NCBI RefSeq assembly: GCF_900099765.1
Contig: NZ_FNDX01000054.1
Span: 1 to 40,292, forward strand
Length of the DNA stretch: 40,292 bases
DNA from: Paenibacillus typhae
GTDB taxonomy: Bacteria; Bacillota; Bacilli; Paenibacillales; Paenibacillaceae
Direction: 5' to 3'
Shown here: positions 1 through 7,300 of the stretch, one piece after another
How the letters are laid out: each line of letters starts with the position of its first letter
Numbering within the stretch: the first letter of the stretch is position 1
Made by a program: the position numbers and the translations under genes
Notes under the pieces: model-generated
Told to the model about the DNA's origin: nothing
Databases searched by the model: none
Seen by the model: the letters and a program-made list of their open reading frames with translations, nothing else

Positions 1-252
1 ACCCGGCATGTCTGGGAGGACAGCAAGGATTGGGTCCGGAACAACCGGCTCAGCAAGTCAGGCAAGCAGTTGTATCGCAAACGAAAAGAAACCATTGAGC
101 GAAGCTTCGCGGATGCTAAAGAGCTCCATGGGTTTCGCTATTGCCGGTTGCGCGGACTACCAAATGTCAGGGAACAAGCGCTGATGACGGCAGCTGTGCA
201 GAACATGAAGAAGATGGCGATCCACCTGGATCGCCGGGAAAAACGGGGTTAA
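1..252 (+). CDS. DDE transposase, IS1182-type, C-terminal fragment cut by the window edge
   Basis: The open frame runs in from the left edge without a start and ends at TAA 250-252. It encodes the last ~83 residues of a transposase. The stretch RKRKETIERSFADAKELHG is the conserved C-terminal block of IS1182-like DDE transposases, with the catalytic glutamate expected in the ETIERSFADAK segment, followed by a typical R-GL--V--Q-L-TAA-QN-KK tail. The rest of the element lies outside the window, so it cannot be said whether the transposase is intact. The family assignment rests on this C-terminal block alone. Its normal end and the hairpin just after it suggest that the element's right end lies between the stop and about position 340. 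Confidence 0.75.
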   Translation, partial: TRHVWEDSKDWVRNNRLSKSGKQLYRKRKETIERSFADAKELHGFRYCRLRGLPNVREQALMTAAVQNMKKMAIHLDRREKRG

Positions 253-295
253 TCCCTTCATTTTCCCGTTTGCAGGTCGTTATTGAAATACAAAA

Positions 296-326
296 GAAAC
301 CCATGTCATTTAAAGACCTGGGTTTC
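296..326 (+). repeat. Hairpin near the presumed right end of the IS
   Basis: Arms GAAACCCATGTC (296-307) and GACCTGGGTTTC (315-326) pair with one mismatch around a 7-base loop. The hairpin lies 44 bases after the transposase stop. It may be a subterminal structure of the insertion sequence or a terminator that blocks read-through; there is only a short T-run inside the right arm. The IS boundary itself cannot be fixed without the left end. Confidence 0.5.
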
Positions 327-337
327 TCGACAATCTG

Positions 338-373
338 AGCAGCAAGCCCTTTTCCGGGGGCTTGCTGCTTTTT
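338..373 (+). terminator. Rho-independent terminator, plus strand
   Basis: AGCAGCAAGCCC (338-349) pairs perfectly with GGGCTTGCTGCT (358-369) and is followed by a run of five T. It faces the plus strand, so it does not terminate the minus-strand transporter gene next to it. It probably belonged to a gene upstream of the insertion sequence, or stops transcription leaving it. Confidence 0.75.
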
Positions 374-398
374 ATTATATATGGGTAAATTTATTCTT

Positions 399-1121
399 TT
401 ATGCATCAAGCCCCGCTCCGGTATCCTTGCGGCTTCCTGTCTCTTCAGCAAAGCTGAAGGAACGGGCAATATACAGGATAGGCGTGCCTGCGCCGGTCAG
501 CAGGAATTTGGAAAGATAGGTTGTCAGCAGAATCTCCGTCCACACCTTGAGATCATAGAGCCCGGCAAAAGCAATGGTGCAGAAAATCAGCGTATCCACA
601 AACGAGCTGATCATCGTGCTGCCGTTCGAGCGGATCCACAGCTGGCGGGAGCTGCCGTAGTATTTTCTGATCCAGGAATAAAGACGTACATCCAGGAACT
701 GGCTGATGAAATAAGCGGTCAGACTGCCCAGCGCGAGGCGCGGCATCATGCCGAAGATCGTCTCCAGCGAGGACTGGGCGATATCTGTCTCCTGCGGCTC
801 AAAGACAAGCACCATCTGCATAATCGCCGTCGTCATCAGCAGCGTGAAGAAGCCGAACCAGACTGCGTTACGCGCTTCAGCTCTGCCGTATTTCTCATTC
901 AGCAGGTCGCTGGTCATATACAGTGTGACATACATCGTATTGCCGAGCGTCATCACAATGCCCAGCGGCATTTCAATTGTTTTGGCTACTTGAATGTTGG
1001 CAATAACAGTCGCTACTCCAACCCAGGCATACAGGCCCTTTTTGCCGAACAGCCGGTAGCAGATCAGAAAAAAAGCAAAATTGACAATAACAAACAATAT
1101 TCCCCACAGCAAATTAAACAT
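399..1121 (-). CDS. Queuosine precursor transporter (YhhQ/DUF165 family)
   Basis: A 240-residue integral membrane protein of the YhhQ/QueT-like vitamin transporter family, which imports queuosine precursors such as preQ0/preQ1 or queuine. About six hydrophobic segments are visible, beginning with NLLWGILFVIVNFAFFLICY. The family block with T-GNTMYVTLYMTSDLLNEKYG and the later RSNGSTMISSFVDTLIF region match. Length is usual for the family. The start ATG (1119-1121) is preceded by AGGAGG 12 bases upstream, and that AGGAGG is the 3' end of a preQ1-I riboswitch, which independently supports a queuosine-related substrate. The gene is monocistronic; its 3' end faces the plus-strand terminator and the transposase remnant. 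Substrate choice within the family (preQ0, preQ1 or queuine) is not resolved. Confidence 0.9.
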   Translation of the reverse strand: MFNLLWGILFVIVNFAFFLICYRLFGKKGLYAWVGVATVIANIQVAKTIEMPLGIVMTLGNTMYVTLYMTSDLLNEKYGRAEARNAVWFGFFTLLMTTAIMQMVLVFEPQETDIAQSSLETIFGMMPRLALGSLTAYFISQFLDVRLYSWIRKYYGSSRQLWIRSNGSTMISSFVDTLIFCTIAFAGLYDLKVWTEILLTTYLSKFLLTGAGTPILYIARSFSFAEETGSRKDTGAGLDA

Positions 1122-1133
1122 GTATCTGTAAAG

Positions 1134-1172
1134 CCTCCTAGTTTTGGTTACGCGGGATGGTTACGAACCGCG
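1134..1172 (-). promoter_or_regulatory. preQ1-I riboswitch, translational type
   Basis: Read on the minus strand, CGCGG (1172-1168) opens stem P1 and pairs with CCGCG (1155-1151). Between them lies the loop GGTTC-GTAACC-ATC typical of class I preQ1 aptamers. The A-rich tail TAACCAAAACTAGGAGG then folds back into the loop as a pseudoknot in this class. The tail includes the AGGAGG of the transporter gene, so ligand binding should hide the ribosome-binding site, as in the compact Thermoanaerobacter-type aptamer. The identification comes from consensus matching by eye; gene context agrees with it. Confidence 0.88.
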
Positions 1173-1511
1173 GTTATGATGTTATGCCGGAACAAAACAT
1201 TACTACTCTATCACAATAAAAGCTTACACGCCATGAAATTTTATTTCCAGCAAATTCAACATTTTCTCTGTATATTTTCAAAAATCGACGTTTACAATCA
1301 AAAATTATTAAATTTTTCAGAAAATTCTGCTTTATTGTTGTATTTTTCACTATTCAACCGGAGGTTAATTCTATAGAATAGTTATCAATTGCATTTCTGA
1401 AACCGATATCCTCATATATGACCCTACCGACGGAATATATTGTGCCTGCTTTCATTGTGAGGCATTGCAGCGGGATATGCTATGCATCTTAACCACGAAG
1501 GAGAGAATGAA
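1173..1511. other. Divergent gap between the transporter and the chemoreceptor
   Basis: An AT-rich stretch holding promoters for both flanking genes. It contains an inverted repeat ACTATTC (1349-1355) / GAATAGT (1376-1382), whose right arm overlaps the perfect 12-base palindrome ATTCTATAGAAT (1368-1379), and a sigma-D-like -10 box (1402-1409). No further gene is seen. Confidence 0.5.
1402..1409 (+). promoter_or_regulatory. Possible sigma-D -10 box of the chemoreceptor
   Basis: ACCGATAT matches seven of eight bases of the GCCGATAT -10 element used by the motility sigma factor SigD/FliA. The upstream TAAA box is only weakly matched at the expected distance. Position about 100 bases before a chemoreceptor start makes it plausible, since such genes are usually in the SigD regulon. 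Confidence 0.4.
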
Positions 1512-3200
1512 ATGGTACGCTTTAAAAATTCGATCAGCCGCAAGTTCACGCTTCTATTGTTTGCGGTATTGTTGCTAACGTCGCTTGTGCTTAGTATCAG
1601 CTTCTACTTTATCTCCATGGGTACCATTGACAGCTACGTAATGCCGCAGATTAACAAGCTTCTGACTGCAGCCGCCCAGGATTCATACAAGGGAATGAAC
1701 GCCACACACGCCCAGCAGACGCTTAACAAGAGTGAACAGGCCGCAAGCAATCTGAAATTCTATTTTAAAGATAAACGGGCACAGCATGATGTGGAGAGCA
1801 TCTTCCTGATCAATCTCGCCGAAGGCAAGGCAACTGTGCTGGCCGCTGATCAAGACTCCAAACTGAAGCAGGGTGATAGTCTTGCCGTAAATGCAGCAAT
1901 GACTCAGGCCTCGAAAGGCAAACAAGGAATCAGCGATACATATAGTGATAGCAACGGTATACATAGAACCGCGTATGTCGGAGTTCCCGGCAGCACGATG
2001 CTGATTGGCGTTAGTTACGATGTAGGTTTTGTTCAGGATAAAATAGACAGCATCGTCTGGACCAGTATTGCCATTACGCTGGCTTCTCTGATTGTCGGAC
2101 TCTCGGCCGCCTACTTCATGAGCCGCCGGATTACCCGCCCGCTCACCCAGCTCACGGCATACAGCAATAAGCTGGCAGAAGGCGATTTCACCCAGGAGCT
2201 GATTATCAAAGGGAACGATGAGGTCAGCCAGCTGTCGGAAAGCTTCCGCAGCATGGGTCTCAAGCTGAAGGATATGATCGGCCAGGTACTGGAAACCTCC
2301 AATACCGTTGTAGCCGATGCCAATGATTTGAAGAAGCGCGTCGAGGTACTGAACACAATGGCTGAACGCTCCGGCGAGTCAGTGACCGAGATCAGCAAGG
2401 GCAGCGCAACCATCGCGGCCAGCGCCTTCGAGAATTCCAAGGCGATGGAAGAAATCAATATCGGCATCCAGCATATCGCTGCCGCTGCAGGCGAAGTAAC
2501 CGAGCAGATCAGCGAGGCTTCTCAGGAGGCGACCGGCGGGAATGAAACCGCACGGAGTGCCGTTGAGCAAATGCGCCAGGTAGAGCAGGTCTCCGTACAT
2601 TCGCTGGAGCAGTTCCGTATCATGAATGAACGTTCCCAGATGATCGGCGAAGTGGTTCAGGGGATTACCGAAATTACGAAGCAGATTCAAATGCTGTCAC
2701 TTAACGCTTCAATCGAAGCGGCCCGTGCAGGCGAGCATGGGCGGGGCTTCGCGGTTGTCGCGGGCGAGGTCCGCAAGCTGTCTGAGCAATCGAAGCATTC
2801 CAATGAGCAGATCCGTGAGTTCCTGCTCAGCCTGCAGGAGGATATGAACCGTTCGGTAGAGGAAATGAACCACGTGAACGCAGAGGTATCCTCCGGGGTC
2901 GGAAAGGTTGTTGCTGCCGGAGATGCCTTCAATCACCTGCTCATTCTGATTCAGAGCATCAGCCACAGCATCCAGTCCGTCTCCGCCGCAACCCAGGAAA
3001 TTTCCGCCGGCACCGAGGAAGTCAGTGCCTCTGTTGAAGAAGCGGCACAGATTACAGCCGTGTCACAGACCATTGCTGATTCGCTTGCTGAAGATTCCTC
3101 CCGGCAGCATCAGGAGCTGGAGAGCAATTCGCTGACTGTAGAGCATCTGCACGAGCAGGCCGTCAAGCTCCAGCGGGCTGTTGCCCAGTTTAAGATTTAA
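1512..3200 (+). CDS. Methyl-accepting chemotaxis protein
   Basis: A transmembrane chemoreceptor of 562 residues that passes an extracellular signal to CheA/CheW. Visible in order: TM1 (about residues 12-34), a ~150-residue extracellular sensor of Cache-like size, TM2 (about 187-210), a HAMP linker starting at SRRITRPLTQL, and a long helical signalling domain. Its conserved hairpin tip, with SIEAARAGEHGRGFAVVA, lies near residues 398-417. I chose ATG 1512 because AAGGAG sits eight bases before it; the upstream in-frame ATG at 1482 has no comparable site. The ligand cannot be told from sequence. The gene stands alone, with its own terminator and a SigD-like box upstream. Confidence 0.93.
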   Translation: MVRFKNSISRKFTLLLFAVLLLTSLVLSISFYFISMGTIDSYVMPQINKLLTAAAQDSYKGMNATHAQQTLNKSEQAASNLKFYFKDKRAQHDVESIFLINLAEGKATVLAADQDSKLKQGDSLAVNAAMTQASKGKQGISDTYSDSNGIHRTAYVGVPGSTMLIGVSYDVGFVQDKIDSIVWTSIAITLASLIVGLSAAYFMSRRITRPLTQLTAYSNKLAEGDFTQELIIKGNDEVSQLSESFRSMGLKLKDMIGQVLETSNTVVADANDLKKRVEVLNTMAERSGESVTEISKGSATIAASAFENSKAMEEINIGIQHIAAAAGEVTEQISEASQEATGGNETARSAVEQMRQVEQVSVHSLEQFRIMNERSQMIGEVVQGITEITKQIQMLSLNASIEAARAGEHGRGFAVVAGEVRKLSEQSKHSNEQIREFLLSLQEDMNRSVEEMNHVNAEVSSGVGKVVAAGDAFNHLLILIQSISHSIQSVSAATQEISAGTEEVSASVEEAAQITAVSQTIADSLAEDSSRQHQELESNSLTVEHLHEQAVKLQRAVAQFKI

Positions 3201-3205
3201 TAATA

Positions 3206-3254
3206 AAGGACCCTCTGAAGGCGCCGCTTGGCGAGCTTCCAGAGGGTCCTTTTT
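3206..3254 (+). terminator. Terminator of the chemoreceptor gene
   Basis: AAGGACCCTCTG (3206-3217) pairs perfectly with CAGAGGGTCCTT (3240-3251) across a 22-base loop, followed by Ts. It lies directly after the chemoreceptor stop. Confidence 0.9.
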
Positions 3255-3530
3255 AGTTGCAATGTTCGATAGAGGAATGGCTGTGACCGCTTAGAATATT
3301 TGGCTTCAGCTGCTGCCCTTATTTATGACGGACTTATATCTAATTCAGCCTACTACTCGCAGTCGATAACCGCAATTAGAAATGCATCCAGGCGGACATT
3401 CCAGTTCCCTAAAGTTAACTCTCGTTCCGAATACTCCACTGCTACTTTTTTTTGTAAGCTGTGCTTGCAGCCTCTGCCCAGCCAGTGTATTTGTGCCGCT
3501 AGCTTGATAGATATTACCGTTTACTGCTGG
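3255..3530. other. Non-coding stretch, nothing recognised
   Basis: Between the chemoreceptor terminator and the repeat block there is no open frame with a credible ribosome-binding site or recognisable protein, and no RNA gene that I recognise. Confidence 0.5.
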
Positions 3531-3615
3531 TTCTGCTAGCTGACTGTTATCTCTTGTTGCTTACTGCTGATTCTGTTCTGCTAGCTGACCGCTATCTCTT
3601 GCTGCTTACTGCTGA
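3531..3615. repeat. Tandem duplication, two 40-base copies 45 bases apart
   Basis: The copies at 3531-3570 and 3576-3615 differ at three positions. Each begins TTCTGCTAGCTGAC and ends GCTTACTGCTGA, with five extra bases between them. The pair lies nine bases to the left of the four-unit element at 3624. No coding function is evident. Confidence 0.75.
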
Positions 3616-3623
3616 TTCTGCTT

Positions 3624-3808
3624 CTAGCGGACCCTAGCGCCCTTATTCTCTCTGTTATTTCAGTTTCCCTCAGCTAACGGACCGTAGCGCCCTTATTGGC
3701 TGCCTGGCAGGCGTTTTTCTCCCCAGTCTAGCCAAATAAGGACGCTGAGGTCCGTTAGGTTGTAAAAACAGGCTTTGGGTTGGGAATAAGGTCATTTCAG
3801 TCCGTTAC
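3624..3808. repeat. Four-unit palindromic intergenic element, copy 1
   Basis: Four copies of a ~25-base unit: forward at 3624-3647 and 3674-3697, reverse at 3734-3758 and 3784-3808. The unit reads CTAACGGAC, eight variable bases with a fixed G at the seventh, then CCTTATTTGC; the first copy has CTAGC in place of CTAAC. Forward copies are exactly 50 bases apart, reverse copies exactly 50, and the inner pair spans 75 bases measured from GGAC to GTCC. The inner pair could form a near-complete 25-bp stem with a 36-base loop and the outer pair a weaker second stem. It lies between the converging chemoreceptor and ynfA genes. The function is unknown to me. Confidence 0.85.
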
Positions 3809-3905
3809 AGGGCTGCATAATATTTCAGCTGTATGCCAGTTACCTTTTCAAACTTTGTTTTGTATGCTAAGTGCTCAACAGGCTGCTGTTTTACAGTAAT
3901 ACTAG

Positions 3906-4232
3906 TCAGCTTCTCGGTGCCCACAGTATGACTGAGACTCCGACTACGCAGATGGCAGCGCCGATCCAGTCATACATATCCGGTGTTTTTTTGTCGACCA
4001 GCCAGCCCCACAGGACCGCCAGCACAATGAACACGCCACCGTATGCTGCGTACACTCTGCCGAAGGACGGAAACTTCTGAATAGTAGGGATGATGCCGTA
4101 GGCAATCAGGATGACTGCGCCTGTAATTCCATACCAGAGCGGCCGGGACTCCCGCAGCCAGAGCCAGACCAGATACCCTCCGCCGATCTCGGCCAGCCCG
4201 GCCACTATAAACAGCAGTATGGCCATGAACAT
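3906..4232 (-). CDS. YnfA family small membrane protein (UPF0060)
   Basis: A 108-residue protein with four hydrophobic segments, the size and layout of the YnfA/UPF0060 family, which resembles small multidrug resistance transporters. Family features seen are the N-terminal FIVAGLAEIGGGYLVW block and the central RVYAAYGGVFI motif. The start lies two bases after the cobQ stop, with the ribosome-binding region inside the end of cobQ, so it is the last gene of the cobTUSQ transcript. What it moves is unknown. Co-transcription with cobalamin genes suggests a role related to cobalt, precursor or product export, but this is inference from position only. No strong terminator follows it. Confidence 0.85.
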   Translation of the reverse strand: MFMAILLFIVAGLAEIGGGYLVWLWLRESRPLWYGITGAVILIAYGIIPTIQKFPSFGRVYAAYGGVFIVLAVLWGWLVDKKTPDMYDWIGAAICVVGVSVILWAPRS

Positions 4233-4234
4233 CG

Positions 4235-5848
4235 CTATCCCTCTTTTCCGGGCAGGCCCATTATTGTATATACAGCCTCCATATTCAGGTTGTCCCGCAC
4301 AGATGAAGCCAGCCGGTCGAACTCCTGCTCACGCAGGGCAGCCGCCGAGAAGGTAACGGCCAGCGGCGGTAATCCTTTGGCTTCCCGTATACCGTCCAGC
4401 CAGCGGCGGCGCAGCTCATCGTTATGGAACAGGCCGTGCAGATAGGTTCCCCAGATTCTGCCGTCAGGCGTCCCCCAGCCTTCAGGCTGCTCATGCCCAT
4501 CCTCCCCCGCCAGTCTGAACAGGCTGCGGACTGCTGCGGAATCATGATTTGCTGTTGTTCCCATATGAATTTCGTATCCGCTGACAGTGGTATCAGCTTC
4601 TTCTGCCCGAGATGCTCTGCTTAACCGGAGCGGGTGGCCCTCCGCGAGAACACCCTGTACCCGGACGGTGGTTTTATGCTGTAAAAATACTGTCGACAGC
4701 GGCAGATAACCGAGTCCGTCGCTTTCTCCCGGCTCTGCGCTCTCCACCGCATCCGGATCAAGCAGCTTCTGTCCCAGCATCTGATAGCCGCCGCAGATTC
4801 CGGCAAGCTGCAGTGTCCCTTGGCGAAGCGCCTGTGCAATAGCCTCCGGGAACCCCTGGTGCCTCAAAAATGCCAGGTCTGCCGCTGTATTCTTGGTGCC
4901 CGGCAGAATGATAACATCCGGCGTACCGAGCTCTAGAGCGGAGCTCACGTAACGCACGGAAGCATCCGGCTCATCCTGCAGCGGATCGAAATCGGTAAAA
5001 TTCGAAATGCGCGGATAGCGGATAACCGCGATATCCAGTTCTTTGGTGCTGCCGGATGGCCTTGCCGGGGCTCCTTCCAGAACTACGGAGTCTTCCGCCT
5101 CAATCCGCAGCTGCGGCAGGAAGGGCAGCACCCCAAGCACCGGGATACCAGTACGTTCCTCCAGCCAGTCCAGCCCCGGCTGCAGCAGTGACAGATCACC
5201 GCGGAATTTGTTAATAATAAAGCCCTTTACTCGGGCCCGCTCATGCGGCTCCAGCAGCTCCAGCGTACCTACCAGGAACGCAAACACGCCGCCCCGGTCA
5301 ATATCTGCAACCAGCAGTACCGGGGCATCCGCCCAGCCAGCTAGATTCATATTGACGATGTCACGCGCCTTCAGATTAATCTCCGCCGGGCTGCCTGCCC
5401 CCTCCATCAGCACGGCGTCATAGGTATCACGCAGCCTGCCAAGCGCAGACAGCACGGTATCCTTCGCCTCCGGGAGAAACTTCTCCCGGTACTCCCTGGC
5501 ACTGAGCGCCGTATGCGGCACACCATGTACCACAATCTGGGCGCTCATCTCCCCGGATGGCTTCAGCAGAATCGGATTCATGTCCGTGGTAGCTGTTATC
5601 CCGAAAGCTTCGGCCTGCATCCCCTGGGCGCGGCCGATTTCCCTGCCGTCTTCGGTAACATAGGAATTCAGCGCCATGTTCTGTGATTTATAAGGCGCTA
5701 CACGGTATCCGTCCTGTGTCATAATCCGGCCGATGGCCGCGGTGACGAGGCTTTTGCCGACATCCGAAGCGGTTCCCTGTATCATCAGAACGGCCGCCGG
5801 CCGCTGTGGTACAGTTCTGTCCGCTCGTTGCTCTGCTTGCTTCTCCAT
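4235..5848 (-). CDS. cobQ: Cobyric acid synthase (glutamine-dependent amidase)
   Basis: CobQ/CbiP amidates the b, d, e and g side chains of adenosylcobyrinic acid a,c-diamide, using glutamine and ATP, to give cobyric acid. The 537-residue protein has the N-terminal P-loop domain (MIQGTASDVGKS near residue 22, then APYKSQNMALNSY). The C-terminal glutamine amidotransferase domain has nucleophile C352 in GICGGYQMLG and the catalytic histidine H471 in YLHGLF. Length is usual for the family. The start was chosen at the ATG just before the P-loop region, after a GAGG-containing leader. The gene lies 94 bases after cobS and two bases before ynfA in the same minus-strand operon. Confidence 0.96.
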   Translation of the reverse strand: MEKQAEQRADRTVPQRPAAVLMIQGTASDVGKSLVTAAIGRIMTQDGYRVAPYKSQNMALNSYVTEDGREIGRAQGMQAEAFGITATTDMNPILLKPSGEMSAQIVVHGVPHTALSAREYREKFLPEAKDTVLSALGRLRDTYDAVLMEGAGSPAEINLKARDIVNMNLAGWADAPVLLVADIDRGGVFAFLVGTLELLEPHERARVKGFIINKFRGDLSLLQPGLDWLEERTGIPVLGVLPFLPQLRIEAEDSVVLEGAPARPSGSTKELDIAVIRYPRISNFTDFDPLQDEPDASVRYVSSALELGTPDVIILPGTKNTAADLAFLRHQGFPEAIAQALRQGTLQLAGICGGYQMLGQKLLDPDAVESAEPGESDGLGYLPLSTVFLQHKTTVRVQGVLAEGHPLRLSRASRAEEADTTVSGYEIHMGTTANHDSAAVRSLFRLAGEDGHEQPEGWGTPDGRIWGTYLHGLFHNDELRRRWLDGIREAKGLPPLAVTFSAAALREQEFDRLASSVRDNLNMEAVYTIMGLPGKEG

Positions 5849-5942
5849 GTATGGTTCCTCGCTCTCTTCCTGCTAATCGGAGTAAAGGCCGCAGGCCAGG
5901 CCTGCTTCAGCTCCCGTGTGCAGCTCGTCTGCCCGGCAGCTG

Positions 5943-6755
5943 CTACAGCAGATTGTGCTGCAGCAGCACAAGAAGCAGCAGCAATGCTGCTTCGAGCAGC
6001 TCGTTCAGCGCGCCGTACACGTCGCCGGTGAGCCCGCCGAGCCGGCTGCTGATCCGCCGCGCCGCGTACCCGCCGCATGCAATGGCGGCCAGCGGCGCCA
6101 GGCAGGCCGCAGCCAGATGCTGCGGCCACGCCCCGCCTCCCGCGCCGAGCACCAGAGGTGCTGCGGCTGCGGGAAGCGTCAGCAGAGCGGCGAGCAGCAT
6201 GGCGCGCCGCTCCTGGCGGACCGGCAGCGCAGCGAAGCTCGCTGCCAGGCCTTCATTGCCGCGGGCCAGGGGGAAGCGGGCCATCGCCCGCACCATGTAC
6301 CAGCGGCTCCACACCGGCGGCAGCAGGAGCAGCGGCAGCTCGTAGTAACGGCTGCCCCCGATAAAGGCTGCCAGGAGCGCTGCCTTCAGCAGCAGCAGCA
6401 GCACACAGGCCAGTACGCCCATGGCCCCGACGCGGCTGTCCTTCATGATCTCCAGCATCCGCTCCCTTGAGCGGTAGCTGAGCAGCGCATCGGCGCTGTC
6501 CATCCAGCCGTCGAGATGCAGCCCGCCGGTCAGTCCCACCCACAGAATAAGGGTGATGACAGCGGCGGGCCAGACCGGCAGCAGCCAGGCGGCAGCCGCT
6601 GCTGCTGCCGCTGCGCTAAGCCCGATGGCTGCGCCAACCAGCGGGTAATAGACCACACTGCGCCGCAGCAGCTCCGGCGAGAAGTCTCCGCCATCCTTTA
6701 CCGGAAAGCGGGACAGAAACTGAAAAGCGGCTGCGGCATCCCTGCGCGCGCTCAC
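5943..6755 (-). CDS. cobS: Adenosylcobinamide-GDP ribazoletransferase (cobalamin synthase)
   Basis: CobS joins adenosylcobinamide-GDP to alpha-ribazole (phosphate) in the membrane, the last assembly step of cobalamin. It is very hydrophobic, with at least six membrane segments. It carries the family block with LTGGLHLDGWMDSADALL, whose acidic residues bind metal. I place the start at GTG 6755, overlapping the cobU stop as GTGA, rather than at the ATG 66 bases upstream inside cobU; this gives 270 residues beginning SARRDAAAAFQFLSR, the usual family start. The C-terminus is a leucine-rich low-complexity run. Translation is probably coupled to cobU. Confidence 0.94.
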   Translation of the reverse strand: MSARRDAAAAFQFLSRFPVKDGGDFSPELLRRSVVYYPLVGAAIGLSAAAAAAAAAWLLPVWPAAVITLILWVGLTGGLHLDGWMDSADALLSYRSRERMLEIMKDSRVGAMGVLACVLLLLLKAALLAAFIGGSRYYELPLLLLPPVWSRWYMVRAMARFPLARGNEGLAASFAALPVRQERRAMLLAALLTLPAAAAPLVLGAGGGAWPQHLAAACLAPLAAIACGGYAARRISSRLGGLTGDVYGALNELLEAALLLLLVLLQHNLL

Positions 6756-7300
6756 AGCTTGTACTCCCTGCTCTTTAGCTCTATTGGAATGCCGGCAGTG
6801 ACCAGAAAGACCTGCTGACAACGTGCAGCCAGTCTTGCATTCATCCTGCCGGCCAGATCGCGGTACAGCCGTCCAAGCGCATACTCCGGTACAATCCCGT
6901 CACCAACTTCGTTTGTTACAAGCACCAGCGTCCCTTGGAAGGACGACACGCTATCCTCTAGCCGGGCGATCTCCTGCTCCACCCGTTCCTGCCTGTCCGG
7001 CTCGCTTTCCAGAGCCAGCAGCACATTCGATAGCCAGAGCGTCAGGCAATCCACCAGCACCGCCTTGCCTCCCGAGAGGCGGTCAAGCAGTGCGGACAGA
7101 TCATGCGGCTCCTCCAGTGTCTCCCATTGCCCGCCGCTTTCCCCGCGCTGCTGCTGGTGCAGATCAATCCGCGCCCTCATCTCATCATCGAAAGCCTGGG
7201 CGGTCGCCACATACACTGCCTGCTCTGCCAGTGACAGCGTCAGCCGCTCGGCAAAGCCGCTTTTGCCGCTGCGTGCACCGCCTGTTACAAGAATGCTCAT
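6752..7300 (-). CDS. cobU: Bifunctional adenosylcobinamide kinase / guanylyltransferase
   Basis: CobU phosphorylates adenosylcobinamide and then transfers GMP to give adenosylcobinamide-GDP. The 182-residue protein opens with the P-loop GGARSGKS. His48, in ARIDLHQQQRG, aligns with the guanylylated histidine His46 of the enteric enzyme. The LVTNEVGDGIVPE block is also conserved. The ATG overlaps the cobT stop by four bases (ATGA) and its own stop overlaps the cobS GTG start, so the three genes are tightly coupled. Length is typical. Confidence 0.95.
   Translation of the reverse strand: MSILVTGGARSGKSGFAERLTLSLAEQAVYVATAQAFDDEMRARIDLHQQQRGESGGQWETLEEPHDLSALLDRLSGGKAVLVDCLTLWLSNVLLALESEPDRQERVEQEIARLEDSVSSFQGTLVLVTNEVGDGIVPEYALGRLYRDLAGRMNARLAARCQQVFLVTAGIPIELKSREYKL

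Noticed and set aside
381..1376. Open frame of 331 codons on the plus strand
   Set aside because: It is antisense to the queuosine-precursor transporter and crosses its riboswitch; composition is that of a shadow frame.
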